The notes: generated by a model from the sequence alone, not told the origin. Positions 29,238-37,878 are shown, counted from the stretch's first letter. The stretch is 64,000 nt of DNA from Phocoenobacter atlanticus (GCF_030764225.1 NZ_JASAXH010000013.1), one strand, 5' to 3'. A program made the numbers and translations.

Positions 29238-30398
29238 TTAGCTTTTTTCATTACTAAATAATGCGTCAATAAATTCATCTGCATCAAATTGACGCAAATC
29301 TTCAATGCTCTCTCCAACACCAATAAATCGTATTGGAATATTAAATTGATCTGCAATGGAGAAAATAACGCCCCCCTTTGCTGTTCCATCTAATTTAGTG
29401 AGAGAGATGCCTGTTAGACCAACGGCATCGTTAAAAAGTTTCGTCTGGCTGATGGCATTTTGTCCAGTTGAGGCGTCAAGTGTTAGCATAATTTCGTGTG
29501 GTGCAGTTTCATCATATTTACGTATCACTCGGACAATTTTTTTTAATTCGTCCATTAAATTATCTTTATTTTGTAAACGCCCTGCGGTATCAGCCAGTAA
29601 AATATCAATACCTTTGGCATTAGCTGATTGCATCGCATCATAAATCACAGATGCAGAATCTGAACCCGTAGATTGTGCCACAACAGGAATCTGGTTACGT
29701 TCCCCCCAAACTTGTAATTGTTCCACCGCAGCAGCTCGGAAAGTATCGCCCGCAGCAAGCATTACTGATTTACCTTCGTCTTTAAATTTGCGTGCTAATT
29801 TCCCAATAGTGGTGGTTTTTCCTACCCCATTAACCCCCACCATCAAAATTACATAAGGTTTTTTCGTTTCATCAATCACCAAAGGCTGTGCCACAGGTTT
29901 TAGTACATCAGCCAATTCGATTTTTAATTGCTGATAAAGTAATTCTGCCTCTTTCAATTCTTTCTTAGAGGTATGCTGAATTAAATTATTAATGATTTTT
30001 GTAGTAGTTGGCATACCTAAATCGGCAATTAATAGTTTTTCTTCTAACTCTTCAAACAGTTCATCATCAATTTTTTTACCTTGAAAAAAACCCAAAAATC
30101 CCGAACCAATATTTTGTTTTGTTTTTACTAATCCATTGATAAGACGATTGAAAAAGCCATCTTGAGTAGGTTTGTCTTGATAATTATCGATGATTTCAGA
30201 TTGCAATTCAGCTGTTACTTCAACGTCAGATTGATGAATAGCGGTAACATTTTGTTCATTTTTTGCAAATTTTTCATCACAAGTAACCGCTTGCTCTTCA
30301 ACTTGTCCTTCTGTTTCTTGTTCTGCGATAATTTGCTGTTTATTAGTTTGTTGTTTATCACCAAATAGTGATGACCAGAATCCTTTTTTCTTCGCCAT
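29238..30398 (-). CDS. ftsY: Signal recognition particle receptor FtsY
   Basis: GTPase that docks SRP-ribosome complexes at the membrane. The 386 residues contain an acidic, variable N-terminal A domain and the NG domain with GVNGVGKTTTIGKLA, DTAGRLQNK and TKLDGTAKGG. In most gammaproteobacteria ftsE and ftsX follow; here the next gene downstream is the repeat lipoprotein, so ftsEX lies elsewhere. rsmD, usually directly divergent, is displaced by a PTS gene. Confidence 0.97.
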   Translation of the reverse strand: MAKKKGFWSSLFGDKQQTNKQQIIAEQETEGQVEEQAVTCDEKFAKNEQNVTAIHQSDVEVTAELQSEIIDNYQDKPTQDGFFNRLINGLVKTKQNIGSGFLGFFQGKKIDDELFEELEEKLLIADLGMPTTTKIINNLIQHTSKKELKEAELLYQQLKIELADVLKPVAQPLVIDETKKPYVILMVGVNGVGKTTTIGKLARKFKDEGKSVMLAAGDTFRAAAVEQLQVWGERNQIPVVAQSTGSDSASVIYDAMQSANAKGIDILLADTAGRLQNKDNLMDELKKIVRVIRKYDETAPHEIMLTLDASTGQNAISQTKLFNDAVGLTGISLTKLDGTAKGGVIFSIADQFNIPIRFIGVGESIEDLRQFDADEFIDALFSNEKS

Positions 30399-30548
30399 AT
30401 TCTTACTCTCTTAATAATTGATAAAATAGAGCTTTATTCTACTTTATTTTTTTGCCTTTTTGTTATGAAAAAGAGAAATTTATAATAAGTGTTATAAAAT
30501 AAGATCGATAAGAGTATATTTAGTCTTATTTTGAATAGAACAATAATA

Positions 30549-30564
30549 TGTGACTTCGATCACA
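30549..30564 (+). promoter_or_regulatory. CRP-binding site upstream of the PTS permease
   Basis: TGTGA-CTTCGA-TCACA is a perfect match to the CRP half-site consensus with 6-bp spacing, about 80 bp before the PTS start codon. It predicts cAMP-dependent expression of the permease. Confidence 0.85.
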
Positions 30565-30644
30565 ATCTATTATTGTGGATATATATTATTTTTATAAAGT
30601 GGAGTAAATTATGTGAATTCTTACTTGGTAATAAGGAGTCTGTT

Positions 30645-32138
30645 ATGTTTAAAAAACTTCAACAAATTGGTAAAGCATTTATGCTACCAATCGCTATTTT
30701 ACCGGCTGCGGGGCTTTTACTAGGGATTGGTGGAGCATTATCAAATCAAGCCACCGTTCAGGCTTATCCAATCTTAAATAATCCGGCATTACAAAGTATC
30801 TTTAAAGTGATGTCTGGTGCGGGAGGTGTGGTCTTTTCTAATCTTGCATTATTGCTTTGTATTGGTTTAGGTATCGGTCTAGCAAAACGAGACAAAGGAG
30901 TGGCTGCTCTTGCTTCTGTTGTTGGTTACCTAATTATGACTGGTACTATTGCGGTATTAATTCCAATTTTTTCACCTGAAGTAAAAGGCATTGATACTGG
31001 TGTTATCGGTGCATTGGTAATGGGATTAATCACGGTAAAATTACATAATCAATATCATAATATTCAATTACCACAAATATTAGGCTTCTTTGGTGGTTCA
31101 CGTTTTGTTCCAATTGTTACTGCGTTTGCTGCTATTTTTGTTGGATCATTATTTTTCTTAATCTGGCCGACATTTCAAAATTGGTTATTAGAGGCAGGAA
31201 AAGACATTGCCGCAATGGGAGAAATTGGTACATTTTTCTATGGTTTCTTAATGCGTTTGAGTGGTGCAGTTGGGCTACATCATATGATTTATCCATTATT
31301 TTGGTACACCGAATTAGGAGGAACAGAAATTGTAAATGGTGAAACTATCATTGGGGCTCAAAAAATCTTTTTTGCTCAATTAGCCGATCCAAATCATCAA
31401 GGCTTATTTACCGAAGGAACACGTTTCTTTGCGGGACGTTTTGACACAATGATGTTTGGTTTACCAGCGGCTTGTTTAGCAATGTATCACGCCATTCCTA
31501 AACAAAAACGTAATTTAATTGGTGGATTATTTTTAGGTGCTGCATTAACCTCTTTTATCACGGGAATTACTGAACCGATTGAGTTTATGTTCTTATTTGT
31601 CGCTCCTTGGTTATATGTATTCCACGCTTTCTTAGACGGTGTTTCATTCTATATTGCTGATTTCTTAAATATTTCGATCGGTAATACTTTCTCTGGTGGT
31701 TTTATTGATTTCTTCCTATTTGGGATCTTGCAAGGCAATGCAAAAACAAACTGGATTACGGTGGTAATGGTTGGTTTACCTTGGGCTGCACTTTACTATT
31801 TCTCATTCTTATTCTTAATTCGTAAGTTTAATGTGATGACACCGGGACGTGGCGATGACCAAGAAGAAATTATTGAACAAAAAGAGACATCGTTAACCGA
31901 AAATGCTCATAAAATTATTGAAGCATTAGGAAAAGCAGAAAACATTGAGAATGTTGATGCTTGTATTACTCGTTTACGTGTTTCTGTAAAAGATGTCAAC
32001 GCTGTGAATAAAGCTGTCTTAAAATCTCTTGGAGCCATTGAAGTGCTAGAAGTTGGCGGTGGTATTCAAGCAATATTTGGTGCAAAAGCCGTACTTTATA
32101 AAAGTGAAGTTAATCAGATTTTAGGGAGAGAAGATTAA
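30645..32138 (+). CDS. PTS glucose/maltose-family IICB permease
   Basis: A 497-residue PTS transporter. The IIC membrane domain starts MFKKLQQIGKAFMLP and carries the family signature TGITEPIEF. A C-terminal IIB domain has its phosphocysteine at Cys440 in VDACITRLRVSV. There is no IIA domain, so a Crr-type IIA must be supplied from elsewhere. Residues are closer to the MalX/alpha-glucoside branch (GGTEIVNG, FFAGRFDTMMFGLP) than to E. coli PtsG, so the sugar could be glucose, maltose or a related alpha-glucoside. I chose the ATG after AAGGAG; an in-frame upstream ATG at 30531 would run through the CRP site. Confidence 0.9.
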   Translation: MFKKLQQIGKAFMLPIAILPAAGLLLGIGGALSNQATVQAYPILNNPALQSIFKVMSGAGGVVFSNLALLLCIGLGIGLAKRDKGVAALASVVGYLIMTGTIAVLIPIFSPEVKGIDTGVIGALVMGLITVKLHNQYHNIQLPQILGFFGGSRFVPIVTAFAAIFVGSLFFLIWPTFQNWLLEAGKDIAAMGEIGTFFYGFLMRLSGAVGLHHMIYPLFWYTELGGTEIVNGETIIGAQKIFFAQLADPNHQGLFTEGTRFFAGRFDTMMFGLPAACLAMYHAIPKQKRNLIGGLFLGAALTSFITGITEPIEFMFLFVAPWLYVFHAFLDGVSFYIADFLNISIGNTFSGGFIDFFLFGILQGNAKTNWITVVMVGLPWAALYYFSFLFLIRKFNVMTPGRGDDQEEIIEQKETSLTENAHKIIEALGKAENIENVDACITRLRVSVKDVNAVNKAVLKSLGAIEVLEVGGGIQAIFGAKAVLYKSEVNQILGRED

Positions 32139-32159
32139 TTTATTCTCTTTTTGGAATTT

Positions 32160-32195
32160 GCCCTTGTATTTAATCTTTAAATATAAGGGCTTTTT
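32160..32195 (+). terminator. Terminator of the PTS permease gene
   Basis: GCCCTTGTATTTA pairs with TAAATATAAGGGC (one G-T wobble) and is followed by TTTTT, 21 bp after the stop codon. Confidence 0.85.
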
Positions 32196-32259
32196 ATTTC
32201 GTTCCTCTTCTAATTAAGATAAAATGCCCCTTCTATATTTCTTTTGAGTACCTTTTGTT

Positions 32260-32853
32260 ATGAAAAAACCACAAATTTCAGGTAAATCTCGTCAAATGGG
32301 CGAAGTGAGGATTATTTCAGGGCTATGGCGAGGCAGAAAATTACCTGTTTTAAATGCCGAAGGATTAAGACCGACCACAGATCGTGTTAAGGAAACCGTC
32401 TTTAATTGGTTGATGAATGATGTGGCAAACGCACGTTGTTTAGATTGCTTTGCGGGAAGTGGTTCACTTGGGTTAGAAGCCCTTTCTCGTCAGGCACAAG
32501 CGGTCACTTTTTTGGAAAAATTTGCAAAAGCATCACAACAATTAAAAAGTAATTTAGCCTTGCTTAAAACCGATAAAGGCATAGTTATCAATACCGATAC
32601 TTTGCAATTCCTTGCTCAAAAAAATAATGAATTGCCCTATGATCTGATTTTTATCGACCCCCCTTTTAATAAAGGCTTTGTGCCACAAGTATTGGATTTA
32701 TTGATTAAAAATAACTATATTGCACCCAATGGACTGATTTATGTAGAAACGGAAAAAAATCATACCGCTTTAGTATTACCAGAAACGTGGCAAATTCTCA
32801 AAGAAAAAACCTTTGGGCAAGTGACCTGTCGTCTTATTCAAGTTTGCGATTAA
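32260..32853 (+). CDS. rsmD: 16S rRNA m2G966 methyltransferase RsmD
   Basis: A 197-residue SAM-dependent methyltransferase with the SAM loop DCFAGSGSLGLEALSR and catalytic DPPF motif (FIDPPFNKG). It methylates G966 of 16S rRNA near the P-site. An Actinobacillus-type uptake signal lies inside. rsmD and ftsY are directly divergent in related genomes; here the PTS permease sits between them. Confidence 0.95.
   Translation: MKKPQISGKSRQMGEVRIISGLWRGRKLPVLNAEGLRPTTDRVKETVFNWLMNDVANARCLDCFAGSGSLGLEALSRQAQAVTFLEKFAKASQQLKSNLALLKTDKGIVINTDTLQFLAQKNNELPYDLIFIDPPFNKGFVPQVLDLLIKNNYIAPNGLIYVETEKNHTALVLPETWQILKEKTFGQVTCRLIQVCD
32496..32530 (+). repeat. DNA uptake signal in rsmD
   Basis: ACAAGCGGTCACTTTTTT with a TTTGCAAAA block about 20 bp on. 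It is encoded within the conserved part of the gene, showing the signal is tolerated in coding sequence. Confidence 0.75.
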
Positions 32854-32909
32854 TCATCACTTTCTTTACAATACGTAAAAATTAATTTAATTATTTATAA
32901 GGATTTTCA

Positions 32910-34274
32910 ATGACTCAACTTAGTGTTGTAATTTTAGCCGCAGGCAAAGGCACTCGTATGTATTCTGATTTACCAAAGGTGTTGCACAAAGTAGCAGGTA
33001 AACCGATGGTTAAACACGTCATCGATACTGCAAAATCATTAGAAGCGGACAATATTCATTTAATTTATGGACACGGTGGCGAGTTAATGCAACAAGTGTT
33101 AAAAGATGAGCCACTAAATTGGGTGCTACAAACCGAGCAACTCGGCACAGGACACGCAATGCAACAAGCAGCACCATTTTTCAATGATGATGAAAATATC
33201 GTAATGCTTTACGGCGACGCGCCTTTGATTACCAAAGAAACCTTGCAAAAATTGATTGCTCAAAAACCACAAAATGGCATTGCGTTATTAACCGTAGAGC
33301 TTGATAACCCAACAGGTTACGGACGTATTTTGCGTGATCAAGGTTCGGTAGTGGGCATTGTGGAACAAAAAGACGCAAATCCAGAGCAGTTAGCGATTAA
33401 AGAAGTGAATACGGGCGTAATAGTCGCAAGTGGCAAAAGTTTCAAACAGTGGTTGGGGCGTTTAGATAACAACAACGCTCAACAAGAATATTACATTACA
33501 GATATTATCGCTTTTGCAAATCAAGACGGTTTCAAGGTTCAAGCGGTACAAGCCGATGAATTTATGGAAGTGGAAGGGGCAAATAACCGTTTACAACTGG
33601 CAGCTTTAGAGCGTTTTTATCAACAAAAACAAGCAGAAAAACTTATGCTGGGTGGCGTACGAGTGATTGACCCTGCAAGAATTGACGTGCGTGGCACAGT
33701 GCAACACGGTAAAGATGTTGAAATTGATGTGAACGTGATTTTTGAAGGCAATGTAGTGCTTGGAAATAATGTCAAAGTCGGTGCGGGCTGTGTTTTAACA
33801 AATTGTCAAATTGGCGATAACGTAGAAATCAAACCTTATTCTGTGATTGAAAATGCGGTTGTGGGGCAAAAAGCCATTATCGGACCTTTCTCTCGTTTAC
33901 GTCCAGGGGCAGATCTTGCCGCTGAAACTCACGTTGGAAACTTTGTTGAAATCAAAAATTCTAAAATTGGCAAAGGTTCAAAAGTAAACCATTTAAGCTA
34001 TGTCGGTGATGCTGAAATCGGCGAAACCTGCAATATTGGTGCAGGAGTGATTACTTGTAATTATGACGGTGCAAATAAATTTAAAACCATTATTGGCGAT
34101 GATGTTTTTGTCGGTTCAGATTGTCAATTAGTTGCTCCTGTAACCATTGAAAACGGTGCAACGATTGGGGCTGGTGCGACTATTACTAAAAATGTTGCAG
34201 AAAAAGAGCTTGTAATCACACGAGTTGCACAAAGACATATTCAGGGGTGGCAACGTCCGACTAAGAAGAAATAA
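32910..34274 (+). CDS. glmU: Bifunctional GlmU (GlcN-1-P acetyltransferase / GlcNAc-1-P uridyltransferase)
   Basis: Makes UDP-GlcNAc for peptidoglycan and lipid A. The 454 residues have the uridyltransferase loop LAAGKGTRMYSDLPKV at the N-terminus and a C-terminal left-handed beta helix of hexapeptide repeats with the acetyltransferase segment GDDVFVGSDCQLVAPV. It supplies the substrate for LpxC and the Mur pathway genes in this window. glmS is at 54 kb, not adjacent. A strong terminator follows. Confidence 0.98.
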   Translation: MTQLSVVILAAGKGTRMYSDLPKVLHKVAGKPMVKHVIDTAKSLEADNIHLIYGHGGELMQQVLKDEPLNWVLQTEQLGTGHAMQQAAPFFNDDENIVMLYGDAPLITKETLQKLIAQKPQNGIALLTVELDNPTGYGRILRDQGSVVGIVEQKDANPEQLAIKEVNTGVIVASGKSFKQWLGRLDNNNAQQEYYITDIIAFANQDGFKVQAVQADEFMEVEGANNRLQLAALERFYQQKQAEKLMLGGVRVIDPARIDVRGTVQHGKDVEIDVNVIFEGNVVLGNNVKVGAGCVLTNCQIGDNVEIKPYSVIENAVVGQKAIIGPFSRLRPGADLAAETHVGNFVEIKNSKIGKGSKVNHLSYVGDAEIGETCNIGAGVITCNYDGANKFKTIIGDDVFVGSDCQLVAPVTIENGATIGAGATITKNVAEKELVITRVAQRHIQGWQRPTKKK

Positions 34275-34292
34275 TCTTTCATTGTATTTTTT

Positions 34293-34324
34293 AATAGGGT
34301 TCAAACTGGTTTTTGAACCCTATT
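34293..34324 (+). terminator. Terminator of glmU
   Basis: AATAGGGTTCAAA pairs with TTTGAACCCTATT over a 6-base loop, followed by CTTTT. It ends glmU transcription just before the accessory block. Confidence 0.85.
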
Positions 34325-34430
34325 CTTTTGAATGTTAAGAAAAAGTTAGACCTAGAAATATCAATGTTTCGATCGAGATCGTAAAATTAGTTTATAAATC
34401 AACTTGGCAAATTCTATTTATATATAATGC

Positions 34431-34449
34431 TCCTACGTAAAAAGTAGGA
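34431..34449 (+). promoter_or_regulatory. 5' hairpin masking the ribosome binding site of the small-protein pair
   Basis: TCCTAC and GTAGGA pair across a 7-base loop. The AGGA in the 3' arm is the only Shine-Dalgarno-like sequence before the ATG at 34456, and it is paired with TCCT in the 5' arm. A TATAAT at 34423-34428 lies just upstream, so a transcript starting there would begin at about the hairpin. A CGATC-GA-GATCG inverted repeat at 34370-34381 could be an operator. Roles are inferred. Confidence 0.5.
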
Positions 34450-34455
34450 ACAAAA

Positions 34456-34674
34456 ATGGTAAATTTATTTAAACTTTCAATAAGAGATGAAACATTAACT
34501 GCTTGGGCAAAAATTTCAGATGATATAACCAAAGTTGCTATTTTGACAGTTCCTGTGATATTGTACGATAATAATTTTCTTGAAGATAAGATTATTAGAA
34601 TAGGGTTATTATTGGTTATAATATGCGTTAGTTTATATATTGGAATTATTTTTCGAAATGCTATTAAGGAGTAA
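34456..34674 (+). CDS. Small membrane protein (72 residues), unrecognised
   Basis: The 72 residues start MVNLFKLSIRDETLTAW. A short polar N-terminus is followed by two hydrophobic segments (about residues 26-38 and 47-66), so the protein probably spans the membrane once or twice. The next small gene starts 3 bp after its stop, and AAGGAG lies at that junction, so the two appear co-translated. The hairpin at 34431-34449 hides its own ribosome binding site. I do not recognise the family. A holin-like or toxin-like role is possible but is not shown by the sequence. Confidence 0.6.
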   Translation: MVNLFKLSIRDETLTAWAKISDDITKVAILTVPVILYDNNFLEDKIIRIGLLLVIICVSLYIGIIFRNAIKE

Positions 34675-34677
34675 AAA

Positions 34678-34791
34678 ATGATCTCAACAACAGGACTTTT
34701 TATTGTTGCAGTAATTATGTGTGTATTTGCATTGGTGGCTCGTCATATTGCAAAACAAGCCGACCAAGAAAAATCTAAAAATCATCACTAG
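34678..34791 (+). CDS. Small single-span membrane protein (37 residues), unrecognised
   Basis: It starts MISTTGLFIVAVIMC, has one hydrophobic helix and ends in a polar, charged tail (KQADQEKSKNHH). A good ribosome binding site (AAGGAG) lies 6 bases upstream. It directly follows the 72-residue membrane protein. Its stop codon abuts the stop of the convergent ADP-ribosylglycohydrolase gene with no spare base and no terminator. Confidence 0.6.
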   Translation: MISTTGLFIVAVIMCVFALVARHIAKQADQEKSKNHH

Positions 34792-35802
34792 TTAAGTAAT
34801 TATAGCGGTCTTTTTAGGCTTATATTTTGCATAAAATTGATCGCAAATTTCATCAATTAATGCTTTATTTTGTAAATCATCAATCCATTCTTTTGGAATA
34901 GAATCTAATCCATAATAAAGCCCTGCAAGTGAGCCTGTAATTGCTCCGATAGTATCGGTATCTTCTCCTAAGTTAACCGCAGTTAGCACCGCTTCTTTAT
35001 AATTTTTTGTATTATATAAGCACCAAATACTTGCTTCTAAACTATGAATAACAAAACCTGTACTTTTTAGCTGGTTTTTAGTTAAAGATAAACTTGTGAG
35101 AAGATTTTCACTTTGCATATAGTTATAAATGGTAATATCTTCATAATTTTGGTGATAATACTGGTCAATATTTTGGATCGCTTTTTCTATAATTTGTGGC
35201 AAGGTCATTGTGTCCGTATATTTTAAAATATAGCCACCGATATAAACGTAGTATAAACACGCCATTTTGCTTAGCTCGTGAGCGTGTGTTAAAGCAGAAA
35301 GATTATAGATAAACTCCCTTGCAAAAGGTGTTATGTGGTTGTCGTCTTCCCAATGCTCAAGATAAATAAAATGTAATACAGGTAGCATTCTCATTAGTGA
35401 ACCATTGCCATTACTTGTTTCTTCACTAAGCCCACATTCTAGTGGTTTTGCACCCAAAAGATAATGATATATCGCTTGTACTGTTGTATTTCCAATATCA
35501 AAGGTTTCACCGTGTGGGGTAAACTTCGCATTTTGATACCAATTTGTAAATTCATCACAAATTTTGCTATAAGAAAAATATTTTTCACTCAATACTGATA
35601 AAGTTGCGAGGCTCATACTGGTGTCATCACTCCACGTGCCTTTAGGTTGTGAATATGTACCGTACTCTCGCATATCTGTAACAGGATCTTCCTGTAATTC
35701 TTCTCGAGTCATAAACTCAACGGGTACACCTAAAGCATCGCCAATCGCTAAGCCGTAGAAACTTGCATAAAATTTATTTTTATTAATTGAGTTAGTCATC
35801 AT
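34792..35802 (-). CDS. ADP-ribosylglycohydrolase family protein (DraG-like)
   Basis: A 336-residue hydrolase of the DraG/ARH family, which removes ADP-ribose from proteins or nucleic acids using a two-metal site. It has the family N-terminal GDALGVPVE (residues 21-29) and both metal-ligand motifs: WSDDT at residues 57-61 and GEDTDT at 279-284. All key residues are intact, so it should be active. The substrate is unknown, and no ADP-ribosyltransferase gene is adjacent. It is transcribed after the FtsK-like gene, 67 bp downstream. Confidence 0.9.
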   Translation of the reverse strand: MMTNSINKNKFYASFYGLAIGDALGVPVEFMTREELQEDPVTDMREYGTYSQPKGTWSDDTSMSLATLSVLSEKYFSYSKICDEFTNWYQNAKFTPHGETFDIGNTTVQAIYHYLLGAKPLECGLSEETSNGNGSLMRMLPVLHFIYLEHWEDDNHITPFAREFIYNLSALTHAHELSKMACLYYVYIGGYILKYTDTMTLPQIIEKAIQNIDQYYHQNYEDITIYNYMQSENLLTSLSLTKNQLKSTGFVIHSLEASIWCLYNTKNYKEAVLTAVNLGEDTDTIGAITGSLAGLYYGLDSIPKEWIDDLQNKALIDEICDQFYAKYKPKKTAIIT

Positions 35803-35869
35803 TTCTCCTTTTATTTTTTTATCTTTTTCTTCATTTTAAAATATCCCCAAAATGTAGGGTATATTTTGA

Positions 35870-37036
35870 TTATGTCAAAATCGTTCTCTTTCCTCGATTA
35901 TCAGGTGTTGAAAGAATGCCTTTTTGTTGTAGTTGATCCAGAATTCGTACAGCACGTGGAAAACTTATCGAAAATTGACGCTGTAGTCCGCTAGCAGAAG
36001 TCACCTCTGACTCAATAACAAAAGCAACCACTTCATCAAAGAGTGGATCTAAATCACCATTATTTGATGATCCTGATTTTTCGTCATTTTTAGCGGTTTC
36101 AATAATTGTATCAATATAATTTGGACGGCTTTTTGCTCGCCAATCATCTGCTACTTTTTTAATATCACTGTCTTTTATAAAAGCACCTTGAATATGCATT
36201 AAATTTGGAGTGCCAGCTGTGGAATAAAGCATATCCCCTTGTTCTAATAAACTTTCAGCGCCGTTTTTATCCAAAATCGTCTTTGAATCAATGTTGCTTG
36301 TAACTTTAAATGCAATTCGACTGGCAATATTCGATTTAATTAGTTTTGTAATGACCTCTTCAGATGGTCGTTGCGTTGTTAAAATCAGATGAATTCCTAC
36401 CGCTTGGGCTTTTTGTCCAATTTGCACGATATAGTCTTCAATCCGTTTACCGTGAACCATTAACAAATCAGAAAACTCATCAATAATAATCACAATATAA
36501 CTTAAATTTTCTCCCATTCCTGATTGTTTGAGTTTATCGCTATACTCTTCAATATTACGTACATTTAAGCGATCTAAAAGTATATAACGGCGTTCCATTT
36601 CATTAATAACCCAATGTAACGTATTTCCCGCTTTTTTCATCTCTGTTATAACAGGTGTTAATAAGTGTGGAATATTATCGTAGATACTTAATTCTACAAT
36701 TTTTGGATCAATCATAATAAAATGTACTTGTTCAGGGGAAAATTTGTAAAGTAAGCTTAAGATCATTGTATTTACAGCCATTGATTTTCCGCTTCCACTT
36801 TTTCCTGCAATAAGTAGATGTGGCATTCTTGCTATATCTAGTATAACTGGCTGACCACTAAGATCTTTTCCCAATACTATTGGTAATTTTGCTTTAGTAT
36901 TAAGGAATTCATTGCTTTTAATAATATCTTGTAGATATACGGTTTTATGATGAGAATGAGAGGTTGAAGTATGCTTATATAAAGTACATTTAGAGAAAAA
37001 TGCTTTTATTCTATTTTTTAGATTAACATTAGACAT
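35870..37036 (-). CDS. Soluble FtsK/SpoIIIE-type DNA translocase paralogue
   Basis: The 388 residues hold a complete FtsK motor without the membrane domain or linker. There is a Walker A GKSGSGKS (78-85), the FtsK segment IMIDPKIVELSIYD, a Walker B IIIDEFSDLL (D186, E187), the TTQRPSEEVIT segment and a C-terminal winged-helix gamma domain (about 328-388) like the one that reads KOPS and activates XerD in FtsK. Cellular FtsK is normally 800 or more residues with four membrane spans, so this is a paralogue rather than the division protein. In the gamma recognition helix the residue equivalent to E. coli Asn1296 appears to be Pro and that for Glu1303 appears to be Asp. It precedes the DraG gene on the same strand. 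Confidence 0.85.
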   Translation of the reverse strand: MSNVNLKNRIKAFFSKCTLYKHTSTSHSHHKTVYLQDIIKSNEFLNTKAKLPIVLGKDLSGQPVILDIARMPHLLIAGKSGSGKSMAVNTMILSLLYKFSPEQVHFIMIDPKIVELSIYDNIPHLLTPVITEMKKAGNTLHWVINEMERRYILLDRLNVRNIEEYSDKLKQSGMGENLSYIVIIIDEFSDLLMVHGKRIEDYIVQIGQKAQAVGIHLILTTQRPSEEVITKLIKSNIASRIAFKVTSNIDSKTILDKNGAESLLEQGDMLYSTAGTPNLMHIQGAFIKDSDIKKVADDWRAKSRPNYIDTIIETAKNDEKSGSSNNGDLDPLFDEVVAFVIESEVTSASGLQRQFSISFPRAVRILDQLQQKGILSTPDNRGKRTILT

Positions 37037-37125
37037 TATGTTTTTCCTTAATTTAGCTATATTTATTTTAAGATTAGTTAGTATGATAAAGATGAATGCG
37101 ACAAATTGTGTCGTTGTTAAAAAAT

Positions 37126-37158
37126 AAGCGGTAAGATTTGTTGAACAATTTGCAAAAA
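37126..37158 (+). repeat. DNA uptake signal upstream of the FtsK-like gene
   Basis: AAGCGGTAAGATTTG with the TTTGCAAAA block at its end. It overlaps the region between the FtsK-like and DUF1643 genes and leads directly into a terminator hairpin. Confidence 0.75.
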
Positions 37159-37190
37159 ATACCCTTTAACTTTTTTGAGGTAAAGGGTAT
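37154..37190 (-). terminator. Terminator of the DUF1643 gene
   Basis: On the minus strand ATACCCTTTA pairs with TAAAGGGTAT across a 12-base loop and is followed by TTTTT. It lies 36 bp after the DUF1643 stop, so the FtsK-like gene needs its own promoter. Confidence 0.8.
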
Positions 37191-37225
37191 AAAAAACAAA
37201 ATTATGAAAAATAAAAAATTACTTT

Positions 37226-37735
37226 TTAATAAATATTATACGGTTTAATACAATCATCATATCCCATTCTAGAGGGATGTCTTTCAGTTTGTAAAAGAAG
37301 TTTATCGGTATTTTCTAACCACGAATTAATTTTATTGATTTGTTCTTGATAAGGATTACTTTTACCCCAAGCAATTAAGATTATATCTGATGAATCAATA
37401 GCTTCTCTTACAAATTGGTCATTCTCTTTGTTTGGTACACTATTAAAACCATTAAAATCAGTGGTTTGAATATCTGCAAATTGATTAACTATAATGATTT
37501 CATTAACTTCTCGAAATTCTTCATAGTTATCCATAGTAAAAATAAGTTTTTCTAATTTCTGTACAGAAAGATCTGCTATATCTTCACCTGCAATACTGGG
37601 GTTTTGCATAATTACACAAACTTTTTTAGTTCCTAAAACATCATTTTTCTTTATAGAAAGACGATATCGATAGTTTTTACAATTTGAAAAATTAGCTGTT
37701 ACAGTAACACCTTTGATATGATAGAAAGTACTCAT
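37226..37735 (-). CDS. DUF1643 domain protein
   Basis: A 169-residue protein recognised by the DUF1643 core: VIMQNPSIAGEDIADLSVQKL, a central IIIVNQFADIQTTD strand and IILIAWGKSNPY, ending in HPSRMGY. No catalytic function is established for the family that I know of; members occur next to phage and defence-like genes. A pentanucleotide repeat tract lies 38 bp upstream of its start, which suggests variable expression. It ends at a dedicated terminator. Confidence 0.75.
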   Translation of the reverse strand: MSTFYHIKGVTVTANFSNCKNYRYRLSIKKNDVLGTKKVCVIMQNPSIAGEDIADLSVQKLEKLIFTMDNYEEFREVNEIIIVNQFADIQTTDFNGFNSVPNKENDQFVREAIDSSDIILIAWGKSNPYQEQINKINSWLENTDKLLLQTERHPSRMGYDDCIKPYNIY

Positions 37736-37772
37736 AATATTCTCCTATTAATTAATTCTAGGCATAGTCTAC

Positions 37773-37824
37773 AATTAAATTAAATTAAATTAAATTAAAT
37801 TAAATTAAATTAAATTAAATTAAA
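37773..37824. repeat. Pentanucleotide (TAAAT)n tract, about 10 copies
   Basis: Nine exact TAAAT units (37776-37820) with partial units on both sides lie in the gap between the PP2C and DUF1643 genes, 38-89 bp upstream of the DUF1643 start. Simple sequence repeats of this kind drive phase variation in Haemophilus and Neisseria. Lying outside a reading frame, this one could only change promoter strength or spacing. Confidence 0.95.
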
Positions 37825-37878
37825 GCAATTTTTTGTGATTTTGTGACATTTATCTATCTTTTTATTTCTCCTTATTAA

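Noticed and set aside
30531..30644. A 38-codon N-terminal extension of the PTS permease from an earlier ATG
   Set aside because: The extension would be translated through the CRP site and does not resemble PTS permeases. The ATG at 30645 has AAGGAG and gives the family N-terminus.
35870..37036. The FtsK-like gene as the main cell division FtsK
   Set aside because: It lacks the membrane domain and linker and is less than half the usual length, so it is better read as a paralogue.
37773..37824. The TAAAT tract considered as an origin-type iteron or a CRISPR
   Set aside because: Units are only 5 bp and contiguous, with no spacers, DnaA boxes or replication gene nearby. A simple sequence repeat explains it.
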